A stretch of DNA of 64,000 bases from Deinococcus alpinitundrae (lineage in GTDB: Bacteria; Deinococcota; Deinococci; Deinococcales; Deinococcaceae). The position numbers and the translations under genes are program-made. The stretch is from assembly GCF_009982895.1 (NCBI RefSeq), contig NZ_WXZL01000002.1, positions 270,394 to 334,393 on the forward strand. The letters are read 5' to 3'. This document shows, piece after piece, positions 49,936 through 61,908 of the stretch. The notes under the pieces were generated by a model. It saw only the letters and a list, made by a program, of their open reading frames with translations. It did no database searches and was not told where the DNA came from. Numbering within the stretch: position 1 is the stretch's first letter; every line of letters begins with the position of its first letter.

Positions 49936-51111
49936 ATGCAGACTTCGCCGAAAGGTCGCCCACCCCGGGTCCTGGGCCTGATGACCGGCACCAGCGTGGA
50001 CGGCATCGACGCGGTGCTGACCGAGCTGCCCGGCTATCCGGCGTTGGGTACGTTCGGTGCGGCCCCGGTCCTGGGCGGCCCCGCGCCGCGCGCGGCGGTG
50101 CTGGCCCACCAGTTCACCCCGTTCCGGGACGATCTGCGCACGGCCCTGCTCGCCGCTGGCCGCAACGAGGCCACCACCAGCGACCTGACGCAGCTGGGTT
50201 TCTGGCTGGGCGAGGTGCTGGCCGAAGCCGCCGCCGAACTCGCCCGCGACGCCGACCTGATCGCCAGCCACGGCCAGACGGTGCACCACATTCCTCACCT
50301 GGACGCGCCGCGCGGCTGGCACACCCGCTCCACCCTGCAGATCGGTGAGGCGGCGGTGATCGTGGAGCGTACCGGCAAGCCGGTCATCTCGGATTTCCGC
50401 CCGCCCGACCTGGCGGCCGGTGGGCAGGCCGCGCCGCTGGTGCCGTTTGCCGACCGCATCATGTACGCCGAGGCGGGCTTGCGCCGGGCCGTTCACAACC
50501 TCGGCGGCATCAGCAACCTGACCTACCTGCCAGGGCTCGACGAAGCGGGCGTGGTCGCGTTCGACACCGGGCCAGCCAACGCCCTGATCGATGAGGCCGC
50601 CGAACTCTTCGGCAAGAGGCAAGACGAGGGCGGTCAGATGGGCGCGGGCGGGCACGTCGCCGAGAGCCTGATTCAGATCTGGCTGAACGATCCGTATCTC
50701 AGCGCCGCACCGCCCAAATCGACCGGGCGCGAGAGATGGAATTTGCAGAGCCTGCCGGGCGTCTTCGAACTCGCTCCGCAAGACATCGCCGCCAGCGTCA
50801 CCGCCTTCAGCGCCCTGAGCATCGCCGACGCTTACCGGCGCTTCGTGACGCCGCTGGGCCTCGACGAGATCGTGGTGGCGGGCGGCGGCGCGTTTAACCC
50901 CACGCTGATGAGCCATCTGCGGGCGGCGCTCTCCCCCATTCCGGTGCTGACTTTCGAGGAGCGCGGCTGGAACTCGGCGGCCCGTGAAGCGGCGGCCTTC
51001 GCCGTGCTGGGCTACTACGCATATCAGGGCTGGCGCAATACCCTACCGCAAACGACGGGCGCGCGGCACGCCGTCATTGCCGGAAAGTTGTCACGGTCCT
51101 GGCGAGAGTGA
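49936..51111 (+). CDS. anmK: Anhydro-N-acetylmuramic acid kinase
   Basis: A 391-residue ASKHA-fold kinase with [40 protein letters not shown] and [11 protein letters not shown], the AnmK signatures. It opens and phosphorylates 1,6-anhydro-MurNAc to MurNAc-6-P, a key step in recycling of peptidoglycan fragments. ATG 49936 is chosen because TATTAT lies eight bases upstream; the open frame extends further left but would overlap the promoter. Divergent from peptide importer 2, which may bring in wall fragments. Confidence 0.92.
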   Translation: MQTSPKGRPPRVLGLMTGTSVDGIDAVLTELPGYPALGTFGAAPVLGGPAPRAAVLAHQFTPFRDDLRTALLAAGRNEATTSDLTQLGFWLGEVLAEAAAELARDADLIASHGQTVHHIPHLDAPRGWHTRSTLQIGEAAVIVERTGKPVISDFRPPDLAAGGQAAPLVPFADRIMYAEAGLRRAVHNLGGISNLTYLPGLDEAGVVAFDTGPANALIDEAAELFGKRQDEGGQMGAGGHVAESLIQIWLNDPYLSAAPPKSTGRERWNLQSLPGVFELAPQDIAASVTAFSALSIADAYRRFVTPLGLDEIVVAGGGAFNPTLMSHLRAALSPIPVLTFEERGWNSAAREAAAFAVLGYYAYQGWRNTLPQTTGARHAVIAGKLSRSWRE

Positions 51112-51232
51112 ACAGGCCCGGCTGAACGGGCCGAACTGAACTGTGACGACCCTGACGCGCGGCTGACGAATTCTCAAGCTGTTCTCACAACTGCTTCAGG
51201 GCGCGTCAGCCACAGGCTCCTAGGCTGAACGC

Positions 51233-52798
<1,566 letters not shown>

Positions 52799-52836
52799 CC
52801 GCAAGGCCACTCGGCTCGCCCCGCTACACTGAGCCG

Positions 52837-54213
52837 GTGAGCCATGCCGCCGACCGTCCAGCCAACGGATTTCGCACCTTCGTGACGCTGTGGGGCAGTC
52901 AGGCCGTCTCGGTGCTCGGCTCGGCGCTTTCGGCCTTTGCCTTCAACATTTACCTGGCCCAGACGGTGTTTCCGCTGGAATCGCAAAAGCCGCAACTGGC
53001 CCTGGCCCTGTCGGCGACGGCCCTGGCCTTGACCCTGACGGCCATGCTGGGCGCTCCGCTGGCAGGCGTCTGGGCCGACCGGCACGACCGGCGCAAGACC
53101 ATGCTCGGCTGTGATCTGTTGAGTGCGGCGGCAGCCCTGAGCACTGGACTCCTGATGCTGTACCTGCGGCCTTCCTTCTGGGCACTGATTCCGCTGGTGG
53201 CGCTGACGGGGTTGGTGGGCAGCTTTCACGTCAGTGCCTTCGATACCAGTTACGCCACGCTGGTCAGCCCAGCCCAGTTGCCACGCGCCAACGGCATGAT
53301 GCAGACCATTCAGTCGCTCTCCGGGCTGGCCTCGCCCGCCGTCGCCGCCCTGATCGTGGCGCTGCCCGCGCTGGCTCGCCAGCACCACGAACCCAGCTGG
53401 CTTTCCGGCTGGCAAAGCGGCGTGCCCCTGGCGTTTTTGCTGGACGCCTTCAGCTTTCTGTTTGCGGCGGCGGTGCTGACGCGCCTGAGCATTCCCTCGC
53501 CCCAGCCTGAAACGACGGCGCAGCGCAGTCTGCTGGCCGATGTGGGTTTCGGCTGGCGCTACATCCTGGACCGCCGCCCGCTGCTGTGGCTGCTGCTCAC
53601 CTTTGCGCTGGCGAACTTCGTGTCGGGACCGCTGGGTGTCTTCGAGACCTTGCTCACCAAATACCAACTTGCGCCCGACTGGACGACTCGGGGCTACAGT
53701 TTTGCCACCGCCCTTGCACTGCTGACCACCCTGATCAGCGTTGGCGGCGTCGTTGGCGGGGTCGTCATCAGCACCTGGGGCGGCCTCAAGCGGCGGCGGG
53801 TGCTGGGCGTGCTGCTGCCGATGATCGTGATGGGAGCGGGACAATTCCTCTTCGGCGCGTCACACCAGCTGTATCTCAGCGGCGCGGCGCTGCTGCTCTT
53901 CGGGCTGACCTCGCCGGTTCTGAACGCCCACTCGCAGAGTATCTGGCAGGGTCAGGTGCCGCCTGCGCTGCAAGGCCGGGTGTTCAGCGTGCGGCGCTTG
54001 ATCGCCCAGTTCACAGGGCCGCTGTCGATTGCCCTCACCAGCATCGCGGCAGTGGCCCTGCCGGTCGGGCCGCTTGTGATGGGTCTGGCTGGGCTGCTGA
54101 TCGTCTTTTGCACCGTCCAGCTGTTCAATCCGGTCCTGAGGCGAGTGGAAGATCAGGCCGCGTTGGAAGCGGAAGCGGCGCGGCGCGGTGGGCAGCGGGC
54201 CGTCGCCAAATAG
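52837..54213 (+). CDS. MFS exporter (EntS/MFS_3-like)
   Basis: A 458-residue transporter with about 12 membrane segments. The family loop between helices 2 and 3 reads GAPLAGVWADRHDRRKTML, and the N-terminus FRTFVTLWGSQAVSVLGSALS is typical of the MFS_3 (enterobactin/macrolide exporter) group. GTG 52837 is preferred because TACACT (52825-52830) lies six bases upstream; upstream sequence belongs to the protease. Substrate could be a siderophore or a drug. A cupin gene follows 17 bases downstream. Confidence 0.85.
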   Translation: MSHAADRPANGFRTFVTLWGSQAVSVLGSALSAFAFNIYLAQTVFPLESQKPQLALALSATALALTLTAMLGAPLAGVWADRHDRRKTMLGCDLLSAAAALSTGLLMLYLRPSFWALIPLVALTGLVGSFHVSAFDTSYATLVSPAQLPRANGMMQTIQSLSGLASPAVAALIVALPALARQHHEPSWLSGWQSGVPLAFLLDAFSFLFAAAVLTRLSIPSPQPETTAQRSLLADVGFGWRYILDRRPLLWLLLTFALANFVSGPLGVFETLLTKYQLAPDWTTRGYSFATALALLTTLISVGGVVGGVVISTWGGLKRRRVLGVLLPMIVMGAGQFLFGASHQLYLSGAALLLFGLTSPVLNAHSQSIWQGQVPPALQGRVFSVRRLIAQFTGPLSIALTSIAAVALPVGPLVMGLAGLLIVFCTVQLFNPVLRRVEDQAALEAEAARRGGQRAVAK

Positions 54214-54230
54214 TTTTTAATAAAGCTGCT

Positions 54231-54515
54231 ATGGAAAAACTCAGCTTGACCGCCGTCAATAACAAAAGTCAGTTCGCCGCCCTTCCCGCCCAGATCGGCA
54301 CCCTTTTTTTTGCGGCGGGCACGGTATTGCCGCCCAACAGCCACACCCAGGACGAGATCTCGTTTATTCACAGCGGGGTGCTGAGAACCATCAGCGGCGG
54401 GCAAAGTGAGCTTGTGCGCGGCGGCGACGTGACCTTCATCCCGGCGGGCGAGCTTCATGAGGCTGAGGTGCTGGAGGACGTGACGCTGAGCTACGTGCTG
54501 CTGGAACGCTCCTAG
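54231..54515 (+). CDS. Small cupin-domain protein
   Basis: A 94-residue single-domain cupin with PPNSHTQDEISFIHSGVLRTI (first motif) and GDVTFIPAGELHEAEVLED (second motif, His ligand). It starts 17 bases after the MFS gene, probably co-transcribed, and may be a metal-binding accessory or sensor. ATG at 54231; the ribosome-binding site is poor. Confidence 0.7.
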   Translation: MEKLSLTAVNNKSQFAALPAQIGTLFFAAGTVLPPNSHTQDEISFIHSGVLRTISGGQSELVRGGDVTFIPAGELHEAEVLEDVTLSYVLLERS

Positions 54516-54608
54516 AACAGTTGTCGAAAAGGCAACTCTTTTCAACCGAGCGTGCATGGCAGGGAGGTACCGTCCTGCCCAGGAATCTCCGGAGGTGGGA
54601 CAAATGCG

Positions 54609-55679
<1,071 letters not shown>

Positions 55680-55684
55680 GCTCC

Positions 55685-55732
55685 AGCATAGCGGCACCCG
55701 GCCCAGAATCCCTGCCGGGAGCGCGGTACAAT
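55685..55732. promoter_or_regulatory. Back-to-back -10 elements of the two hydroxyacid oxidase genes
   Basis: TATGCT (minus strand, 55685-55690) lies five bases before the FMN-oxidase ATG. TACAAT (plus, 55727-55732) lies ten bases before the FAD-oxidase ATG. Only 63 bases separate the two start codons, so both promoters share one short control region with little or no leader mRNA. Confidence 0.5.
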
Positions 55733-55742
55733 TCCACTGCCT

Positions 55743-57131
55743 ATGACCCTCCCAATGGACACCCAGGCCCACGCCGAACTGCTCGGGCACTTCGGTGAGC
55801 GCTACTCGCAGGCCCCCGACGTGCTGGCGCAGCACGGGCAGGACGAGGGCGGAGCCGAGACCCGGCTGCCCGACGCGGTGGTGTTTGCCCGCAGCGAGGC
55901 CGATGTAAAGGTGGTACTGGACGTGGCGCGGCGCTTCTCGCTGCCGGTGACGCCCTTCGCGGCGGGCAGTAGCCTGGAAGGTCAGTTGGTGCCGGTGCGC
56001 GGCGGCCTCTCACTCGATGTGTCGCAGATGGATAAAGTCTTGGACGTGCAGCCGCAGGGCTTTCTGGCGACAGTGCAGCCGGGCGTGACCTACCCGGCGC
56101 TCAACAAACTGCTTCGCCCCCACGGCCTGTTCTTCCCGGTCGATCCCGGCGCTCCGGCCAGCCTGGGCGGCATGGCGGCCACCAACGCCTCCGGCACCGG
56201 GGCCGTGCGCTACGGCACCATGCGCGACAATGTGCTGGAACTGCGGGTCACATTACCCAGTGGTGAGGTTGTCCGGCTGGGCAGCAAGGCCCGTAAGAGC
56301 AGCGCCGGGTATGACCTCAAGAATTTGATGATCGGCTCGGAAGGCACGCTGGGCGTCATCACCGAACTCACCGTCAAGTTGCACCCGCTGCCTGCCCATT
56401 TGGCGGTGCTGCGCTGCCACTTCGAGAGCACCGAACTGGCGGCCCAGTGTGCAGCCAGCATCATGCAGGCGGGCCTGCAACCCGAACGACTCGAACTGAT
56501 GGACGAGCGCCAGATGCGGGCCGTCAACTTGCATGAGGGCACGGCCTATCCCGAAGCCCCGACCCTCTGGATAGAGCTGGCCGCCCCCAGCCTCACGGCG
56601 CTCGACGAGTCGCTCAGCCTCTGCGCCGAGTTGTGCCGGGAAGGCGGCGCAGAGGGCCTGTTGACCGCCCGCAGCGAGGCCGAACGCGCCCAACTGTGGG
56701 AAGCCCGCCACCACGCCTACTACGCCGCCCGCGCCCTGCACCCCGGCCACCGTCTGCTGACCACCGATCTGTGCGTGCCACTGCATCAGCTGGCTCCAGT
56801 CATCGGATTCACCCACCGCCTATGCGTCGAGCACCGTCTGGACGCCAGCTTCGTGGGCCACGTCGGCGACGGCAACTTTCACGTGCTGTTTCACGCCCTG
56901 CCGGACGACGCTTCCACCTGGCAGGCCATCCACCAGGTCTACGACCGGATGGTCGGCGAGGCCTTGGCGGTGGGCGGCACCTGTAGCGGCGAACACGGCA
57001 TCGGCCTGCACAAACCGCGCCACCTGGCCCGCGAGCACGGCGATCTGCTCGGCCTGATGCGCGGCGTCAAGGCGCTGTTCGATCCGCAGGGGCTGATGAA
57101 TCCCGGCAAACTTTTCGAGGACAAAGGGTGA
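55743..57131 (+). CDS. FAD-linked oxidase, D-lactate/glycolate dehydrogenase GlcD family
   Basis: A 462-residue vanillyl-alcohol-oxidase-fold flavoprotein. The FAD-binding domain (about 40-215) has VTPFAAGSSLEGQLVPVRGG and PASLGGMAATNASGTGAVRYG. The C-terminal domain has the metal/substrate motifs GHVGDGNFH and CSGEHGIG. This is the pattern of GlcD and D-lactate dehydrogenases (quinone-linked). ATG 55743 is used; a second ATG five codons in is possible. Pairs with the divergent FMN oxidase. Confidence 0.9.
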   Translation: MTLPMDTQAHAELLGHFGERYSQAPDVLAQHGQDEGGAETRLPDAVVFARSEADVKVVLDVARRFSLPVTPFAAGSSLEGQLVPVRGGLSLDVSQMDKVLDVQPQGFLATVQPGVTYPALNKLLRPHGLFFPVDPGAPASLGGMAATNASGTGAVRYGTMRDNVLELRVTLPSGEVVRLGSKARKSSAGYDLKNLMIGSEGTLGVITELTVKLHPLPAHLAVLRCHFESTELAAQCAASIMQAGLQPERLELMDERQMRAVNLHEGTAYPEAPTLWIELAAPSLTALDESLSLCAELCREGGAEGLLTARSEAERAQLWEARHHAYYAARALHPGHRLLTTDLCVPLHQLAPVIGFTHRLCVEHRLDASFVGHVGDGNFHVLFHALPDDASTWQAIHQVYDRMVGEALAVGGTCSGEHGIGLHKPRHLAREHGDLLGLMRGVKALFDPQGLMNPGKLFEDKG

Positions 57132-57237
57132 GCGCTGTGGTACAGATGCTGCCTGAACTTTTTCGGTCCGGGCAGCGTCACTTGATGGCCCATTCGCCAC
57201 TTTTCCGCTGCCTCTCCCCTGCCCCGTCCGGTCCGAG

Positions 57238-58158
57238 GTGTTCCTGACCCCGACGACCATCCCACATCCCGACGACCCCATCAAGCTCCATTTCGCGCCG
57301 CAGGGCTGCCGGGAGCGGCTGAAGTTTGCGCTGCTGGGCCGCCCGCTGATCTGGAGCGAACTGCGCCGAGCTGGGCACTTGCCCACGCCTTTGTGCGGGC
57401 CGCAGCGCTTTCAGATGCAACAGCTATTCAGTCGCCACCTGCTCGGTCACCTTCAGGTCAAGCTGGAGTTGCGTGGGCTGGAGCACCTCGGCCCCGACGC
57501 GGCCATCAGCAGGCCGTATCTGATCGCCGCGCTGCACGAGGGCATCGCCGACGTGCTGTGTTTACTACAGTTGCCGCTGCCGATGCGCTTCGTGGCGCGG
57601 CAGGAGATTTTTGGCTGGCCGGAAGTGGGGCCGGCAATCACCCGGCTGGGCCATGTGGCCATCAATCCCGAGCATCCGCTGGGGGGATTCCGCGAGCTGT
57701 GGCGCAGAGCAGACGAGATCCTGGCAGGCGGCGAGAGCCTGGCAATCTTTCCGCAGGGTACGGTCATCGGTATCCAGAGTGATTTCCAGCGCGGCGTCTT
57801 CGAGCTGGCGCGGCGGCTGAGCGCCCCCATCCTGCCGGTAGCGATTTCCGGCAGCCACCGCGTCTGGGAGCATCCCTTTTCCCCCACGCTGCGCTACGGC
57901 CAGCGGGTGGCCCTCACCGTGTTGCCGCCGATCAGCGCTGAAGAAGTGCGCACTTCTGATCTGGACGCCCTGCGCATACGCACCCGCAGGGCCGCCAAGG
58001 CGGCGGCGCTGGCTCCCGGACGGCCGCCCGCCCGCTTCTTTGAACCTGACCGCGACGGTTACTGGGACGGCTACCAGCTCGACATCGACCCCGACTTTCC
58101 CGAGCTGGCGCGCAAGATGGCCGAGCACCGTGCCGCGCTGCTGCCAGACAGCGCCTGA
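57238..58158 (+). CDS. Lysophospholipid acyltransferase family protein (PlsC-like)
   Basis: A 306-residue glycerolipid-type acyltransferase. Motif I is present as ALHEGIADVL (HX4D: His and Asp), and motif III as IFPQGT, followed by ILPVAISGSHRVWEH. It would transfer an acyl group to lysophosphatidate or a related lipid at the membrane. The GTG at 57238 has no well-spaced ribosome-binding site, so the start is uncertain. It stands between the oxidase and SDR genes. The C-terminal DRDGYWDGYQLDIDPDFPE is outside the standard domain. Confidence 0.78.
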   Translation: MFLTPTTIPHPDDPIKLHFAPQGCRERLKFALLGRPLIWSELRRAGHLPTPLCGPQRFQMQQLFSRHLLGHLQVKLELRGLEHLGPDAAISRPYLIAALHEGIADVLCLLQLPLPMRFVARQEIFGWPEVGPAITRLGHVAINPEHPLGGFRELWRRADEILAGGESLAIFPQGTVIGIQSDFQRGVFELARRLSAPILPVAISGSHRVWEHPFSPTLRYGQRVALTVLPPISAEEVRTSDLDALRIRTRRAAKAAALAPGRPPARFFEPDRDGYWDGYQLDIDPDFPELARKMAEHRAALLPDSA

Positions 58159-58181
58159 CCAAGCGGCCACGACAGGCCAGC

Positions 58182-58949
58182 TCAGCCCTTGCGGGACGCC
58201 ACCAACATATCGTTCATCCGATGGAAAAAGGCGGCGTGCTCTCCGCGCTGCTCGGCAAAACGCTGGGCGTGGACACGCTGCACCAGCACCTCCTGCACGT
58301 CCGGCTGCTGGCTCAGAATGTCCATCGTCTCGGCGATGTAATCCTCCAGCGGCATGGCGTTGGGGTCGCTCGCCTGCCGCTCACCCTGAAGCCGCGTCCG
58401 CACGTAGGGCGGCACCAGTTCGATCACCTGCACAGCGGTGTCGGCGAGTTGATAGCGCATGGCCTGGGTGTAAGCGTGCATCGCCGCTTTGGTGGCACTG
58501 TAGGTCGGGTTGAGCGAGAGCGGCACGTAAGCCAGCCCCGAGGTGACGGTCAGCACGGCGGCGCGGGGCTGCCTGAGCAGGTGCGGCAGCAGTGCCGAGT
58601 TGAGCCGGATCGGGCCGAGCAGGTTGGTGGCAATATGCGCCTCGGCCACGTCCGCCGCCCCCTGCTTCAGGTCTTCCTCGGCCATCATGCCCGCGTTGTG
58701 AATCACTGCATTGAGCTGCGGGAAATCGCCGATGAGCTGCTGGGCAGCGCGCTGAATATCAGCCGCGTCGTCGACGTTCAGCGTGAGGGCCGTCATGCCG
58801 GGATGGGCCGCCGCCACCGCTTCCAGTGACTTCTGGTTGCGCCCAGTGATGATAACCGTATTGCCCAGCGCGTGAAACGCCGAGGCCAGCCCCTGTCCGA
58901 TACCCGAATTGCCGCCCGTAATGAGAATGGTGTTGCCTGTCATTTGCAT
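58182..58949 (-). CDS. Short-chain dehydrogenase (DltE-like SDR)
   Basis: A 255-residue classical SDR with TILITGGNSGIGQGLA (cofactor loop), VIHNAGM (NAG motif), TSGLAY (catalytic Ser) and YSATKAA (Tyr-x3-Lys). The overall layout is closest to DltE-type oxidoreductases; substrate unknown. TACTAT (58956-58961, minus) lies six bases before the ATG, so it is probably leaderless. Divergent from the frameshifted HxlR regulator, which would have been its likely controller. Confidence 0.87.
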   Translation of the reverse strand: MQMTGNTILITGGNSGIGQGLASAFHALGNTVIITGRNQKSLEAVAAAHPGMTALTLNVDDAADIQRAAQQLIGDFPQLNAVIHNAGMMAEEDLKQGAADVAEAHIATNLLGPIRLNSALLPHLLRQPRAAVLTVTSGLAYVPLSLNPTYSATKAAMHAYTQAMRYQLADTAVQVIELVPPYVRTRLQGERQASDPNAMPLEDYIAETMDILSQQPDVQEVLVQRVHAQRFAEQRGEHAAFFHRMNDMLVASRKG

Positions 58950-59028
58950 GGCCAGATAGTAGACCGAGTACGGGCGTTTGGGAAGAAAGCACCCAGAAGT
59001 GCTCTACTTACCTTAAAGAGAGTGACGT

Positions 59029-59473
59029 GTGACAAAGGAAAAGATTGAGTCCCACTTTTCTGATAGGCAACCACCCGACCAAGCCGACCCTGAACTGGAC
59101 GCCCTGGTGGGCGGAATCATCGCGCGGGTGGCCGACCAGTGGACCATACTGATCCTGGAAACGCTGGAGGAATATGGCCGCCTCAACTTCACCCGTCTGG
59201 GCGAGCTTGTGGACATGAGTCAGATGATGCTCACCAAAACCCTGGGTCAGATGTATGACGGCAGCCCTTCTGACACGCACCGTCTACACAGTCATTCCAC
59301 ACAAAGTGGATTATGAGCTGACCGATCTGGGCCGCCCGCTGGGCACAGTATTCTGCGGGGCTTGGTACCGGGGCGAGCAATATCGGGGCGAGATTGAGGC
59401 GACGTGCCAGGCTTTTACCGAGCGGACCGGCGGGGTATTGCTGGAAGAGGCCTCTTCGCTGCCTAGGCGCTGA
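59029..59473 (+). pseudogene. Frameshifted HxlR-family regulator
   Basis: The first frame from GTG 59029 gives the HxlR winged helix: DALVGGIIARVADQWTILIL and LVDMSQMMLTKTLGQM. The family then requires LLTRTVYTVIPHKVDYELT, which is found in the +1 frame starting near 59265. A single extra C in the CCC at 59265-59267 explains the switch, and removing it restores a typical HxlR of about 147 residues. It lies divergent from the SDR gene, the usual HxlR-reductase arrangement. It may be inactive, phase-variable or a sequencing error. Confidence 0.75.
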
Positions 59474-59872
59474 GCCGGCTTAATCCAGCCAGCCCGACCT
59501 CCTCAGCCCCAGCGCGGCAACCTAACAAATCATGTGGAGCGGTTTCACCGGGGTCGGCACCTGAACGGAACACAGCCACTCAAGGTACATCATTTGCCCA
59601 CTTGCGGGGCGCTCGATCGACAGTACCCGCTTGGCAGTCGATGTTGTTGCTGTGGCTGCCGTCAGCCCAGCCTCCCCACGCCGACCACGGCCACATCTGT
59701 TTTAAGTGGGACGGAGCCATTCGCGTCGGTCCCGACATGAGCCAAGGAAGCAGATGTGCAGAGAGTAGTAAGCCGGACTAGCCCAACATGAAAACTCCCG
59801 CGCGGCAGGGTGAAGTGGCTCCGACAGCCGCTCTATTCAGTGCAGCCTAACAGAGTATCAGTTACACTTCCG
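59474..59872. other. Intergenic stretch without a recognisable gene
   Basis: About 400 bases between the HxlR remnant and the partition locus. Short open frames on both strands have Cys/Pro-rich, non-family translations and no ribosome-binding sites. I see no RNA gene or IS end. It may hold decayed sequence. Confidence 0.4.
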
Positions 59873-59894
59873 CTCTGAATTACGTAATTCAGAG
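59873..59894. repeat. Putative parS centromere palindrome, copy 1
   Basis: A perfect 22-bp palindrome whose 18-bp core is CTGAATTACGTAATTCAG, flanked by CT/AG. It lies 13 bases after the parB stop. The same 18-bp core recurs 21 bases beyond the last bases of the parA promoter. Palindromes of 14-18 bp bracketing parAB are the usual form of ParB-binding parS sites; this sequence differs from the chromosomal TGTTTCACGTGAAACA type. Confidence 0.7.
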
Positions 59895-59907
59895 ACACAG
59901 GTCTGGT

Positions 59908-60831
59908 TCAGTCGTTTAGCAACTCAGCCAATTCGCTGAGGAGCGCCTCGGCCCGCTGGCGACGGTCTGCTGGGAGCGCATTCAGGCGGCGGGCGGAGAG
60001 CTGACGCTTGATCGTGGCGAGTGGCGCGGCCCCTGGACCCGGCACCGGCTCCAGCTTGGCAAGTACTTCCCTGAGTTCGGCGTGGGTCAGATTTTTGTCG
60101 AGCACACGCCTGAGTAGGGTTTTGTGATGCTGCTGCGGCGCGCGGGCCAGCAGCACAGCCTTGCTGTAGTCCAGGCTGCCGTTCTGAACTGCACTGGCGA
60201 TCAACTCCGGAAGCCGCAGAGCAGGCAGCCCATTGGTGACGAACGAGCGCCACTGCTCGCGGCCCAACTGGGCAAACAGGTGCTCAATCTGAGTGATTCG
60301 CTCCGGCTGGCTGTCCGGCTGAGCGCGCAGCTGTTTGAGCAACTGAACGGCCTCGATCGGAGTGATTTCGAAAAGCTGTGCCACCAAGCGCAACTTGTAG
60401 GTCACCTCATCATAGCGGTTGAGGTCCTCACGCTGAAGGTTTTCGACCGCCGAGATGGTTTCTGCCTCCGCCACACTCAGCTCACGCACCAGCACCGGTA
60501 CCTCGGTCAGACCAGCCAGCTGGGCCGCCCGCCAGCGCCGTTCGCCGTAGACGATCTCGTAGTGTCCAGCATCGAGCGGGCGCACCATCAGCGGCTGCAG
60601 AACCCCTTGCACCTTGAGGCTCTCGGCCAGCTGCTGAAGCGACACCGGATCGAAGAAGCGGCGGGGCTGACGTGAGTTGGGCATCAGGGTACTGAGCGGC
60701 ATCATCTGCTGCCCCGACTCTCCCGGCTCGGCAGGCAGGGCCGCGCCCGACAGTTGCAGTGAGCGGCTGAGCAGCGAACCGAGCGAGCTGCCCGGCTTTT
60801 GAGTGGGTTTCTGAAAACGATTCTTGGTCAC
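59908..60831 (-). CDS. parB: Partition protein ParB
   Basis: A 307-residue ParB/Spo0J-type CTPase-clamp. The N-terminal domain has PNSRQPRRFFDPVSLQQLAESL, ILQP-like VLQPLMVRP, the CTP-binding GERRWRAAQLAGL and ENLQREDLN. A central helix-turn-helix region follows (about 140-230), then a C-terminal dimerisation part. It binds parS and loads the segregation complex. The start overlaps the parA stop as ATGA. The two nearby palindromes are probably its sites. Sequence does not look like the primary-chromosome ParB, suggesting a secondary replicon (inference). Confidence 0.9.
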   Translation of the reverse strand: MTKNRFQKPTQKPGSSLGSLLSRSLQLSGAALPAEPGESGQQMMPLSTLMPNSRQPRRFFDPVSLQQLAESLKVQGVLQPLMVRPLDAGHYEIVYGERRWRAAQLAGLTEVPVLVRELSVAEAETISAVENLQREDLNRYDEVTYKLRLVAQLFEITPIEAVQLLKQLRAQPDSQPERITQIEHLFAQLGREQWRSFVTNGLPALRLPELIASAVQNGSLDYSKAVLLARAPQQHHKTLLRRVLDKNLTHAELREVLAKLEPVPGPGAAPLATIKRQLSARRLNALPADRRQRAEALLSELAELLND

Positions 60832-61523
60832 GGCAAATCTCCCACCGCACTGCCGATCTCGGCCCAGATGAGCCGGAACTGGGCCAGCTCCGTTGGAATC
60901 TGGCCGAACACCTTCTCGTAAGCGCTCAGCGACTTGATGACCGTCTCGAGGCGTGGGTGCGCATTGAGGGCTTCGTTGGCTTCGTGGGCCATACCCTTCC
61001 GGGCGTCGAAGCGGTTGAGGACGATGGCGTAGTTGAACTTTTCCAGCGCCGCCTCCAGATCGGCCAGCAACTCCAAAGTGGTCGCCAGCCGGTCCACATC
61101 CAGCCCCGTCGGGAGCACCGGCACCAGCACCACGTCGGCCACTGTCGCGGCGCTCTTGAGCACCTCGCGATTGTTCGGCGGCGTGTCGATGATGACGGTG
61201 CGGCCCGCTCTGGCAAAATCACGCGCCTGACGCATTAAGCTGTTGCGCTCCGCCACGACCACCTCGAACGGCAAGCGGATGCCGTCCGCGTTGGCGTGCT
61301 GCTGCCAGCGCACCGCACTAACCTCCTCGTCGGCGTCCAGCACCACCACTGCCAGTCCCGCCTGGGCGACGGCGGTCGCCAAATGCATGGTGATGGTCGT
61401 TTTTCCCACGCCACCCTTGAGACTGGTCAGCGCGATGATCAGGCCAGGCTGTTGGGCTGCACTAGGCGCAGGTTCCGTTTCTTTCCGGCGCAGCTGGCCA
61501 GCACCTGCTCGTGTTGGGGTCAT
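60828..61523 (-). CDS. parA: Partition ATPase ParA
   Basis: A 231-residue deviant Walker ATPase. ALTSLKGGVGKTTITMHLA holds both P-loop lysines, VVLDADEEVSAVRW is Walker A', and TVIIDTPPNN is the Walker B region. The short N-terminus, without a DNA-binding HTH, indicates a type Ib-like or chromosomal-size ParA. ATG 61523 is preceded at six bases by TAGGCT (61530-61535), with TTGCCT (61553-61558) at a 17-base spacing, so the operon is probably leaderless. Confidence 0.9.
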   Translation of the reverse strand: MTPTRAGAGQLRRKETEPAPSAAQQPGLIIALTSLKGGVGKTTITMHLATAVAQAGLAVVVLDADEEVSAVRWQQHANADGIRLPFEVVVAERNSLMRQARDFARAGRTVIIDTPPNNREVLKSAATVADVVLVPVLPTGLDVDRLATTLELLADLEAALEKFNYAIVLNRFDARKGMAHEANEALNAHPRLETVIKSLSAYEKVFGQIPTELAQFRLIWAEIGSAVGDLP

Positions 61524-61529
61524 GGCTGA

Positions 61530-61558
61530 AGCCTAAGCGCGGGAGGGGAGAAAGGCAA
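61530..61558 (-). promoter_or_regulatory. Leaderless promoter of parAB
   Basis: Minus strand -35 TTGCCT (61553-61558), 17-base spacer, -10 TAGGCT (61530-61535), then six bases to the parA ATG. The parS-like palindrome begins three bases upstream of the -35, so ParB spreading could repress transcription. Confidence 0.55.
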
Positions 61559-61561
61559 GTT

Positions 61562-61579
61562 CTGAATTACGTAATTCAG
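61562..61579. repeat. Putative parS centromere palindrome, copy 2
   Basis: The perfect 18-bp palindrome CTGAATTACGTAATTCAG is identical to the core of the copy at 59873-59894. It lies directly upstream of the parA promoter. The two copies bracket the parAB operon. Confidence 0.7.
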
Positions 61580-61908
61580 GATCAAACGAGGCTCTGGAAA
61601 GGGTTTTGGTAGCTGACGTCAGATCGCACAAGGTGCAGGAGCTCAGTCCTTCACCCCACCAGAAGGTGAGCATCGATCTAGCATGCAGACGGCCACATCA
61701 GGCGTGCCAGCGGCCTTAAGGCCCGCTCAACAAACTCTCTCGCTTGTCGCAATGGCAACCCCCCGAACAAACGAGCACAGTAGCAGGCGTGTCCAGCCCA
61801 AGCGAATTGAGTCTGGCCCAATGAATGCAAAAGTGAGAGCAACGTCTGACCCTGCCAAGCGAAACGATCACTTTCCGATGAAGCTGAGAACAAGAGAAGG
61901 AGACCGAA
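61580..61908. other. Intergenic stretch without a recognisable gene
   Basis: About 330 bases upstream of the SDR gene. A 10-bp palindrome CTGACGTCAG (61613-61622) is present. A minus-strand frame reads LRQAREFVERALRPLARLM but has no start signal or family I recognise. No replication initiator gene or iteron array is visible here. Confidence 0.4.

Noticed and set aside
57140..57175. Terminator after the FAD oxidase gene
   Set aside because: An imperfect 8-bp stem (GCTGCCTG/CGGGCAGC) with a 13-base loop but no following T-run.
61680..61908. Transposase or replication-initiator remnant upstream of the stress SDR
   Set aside because: The minus-strand frame has no recognisable family motif; nothing supports either call.
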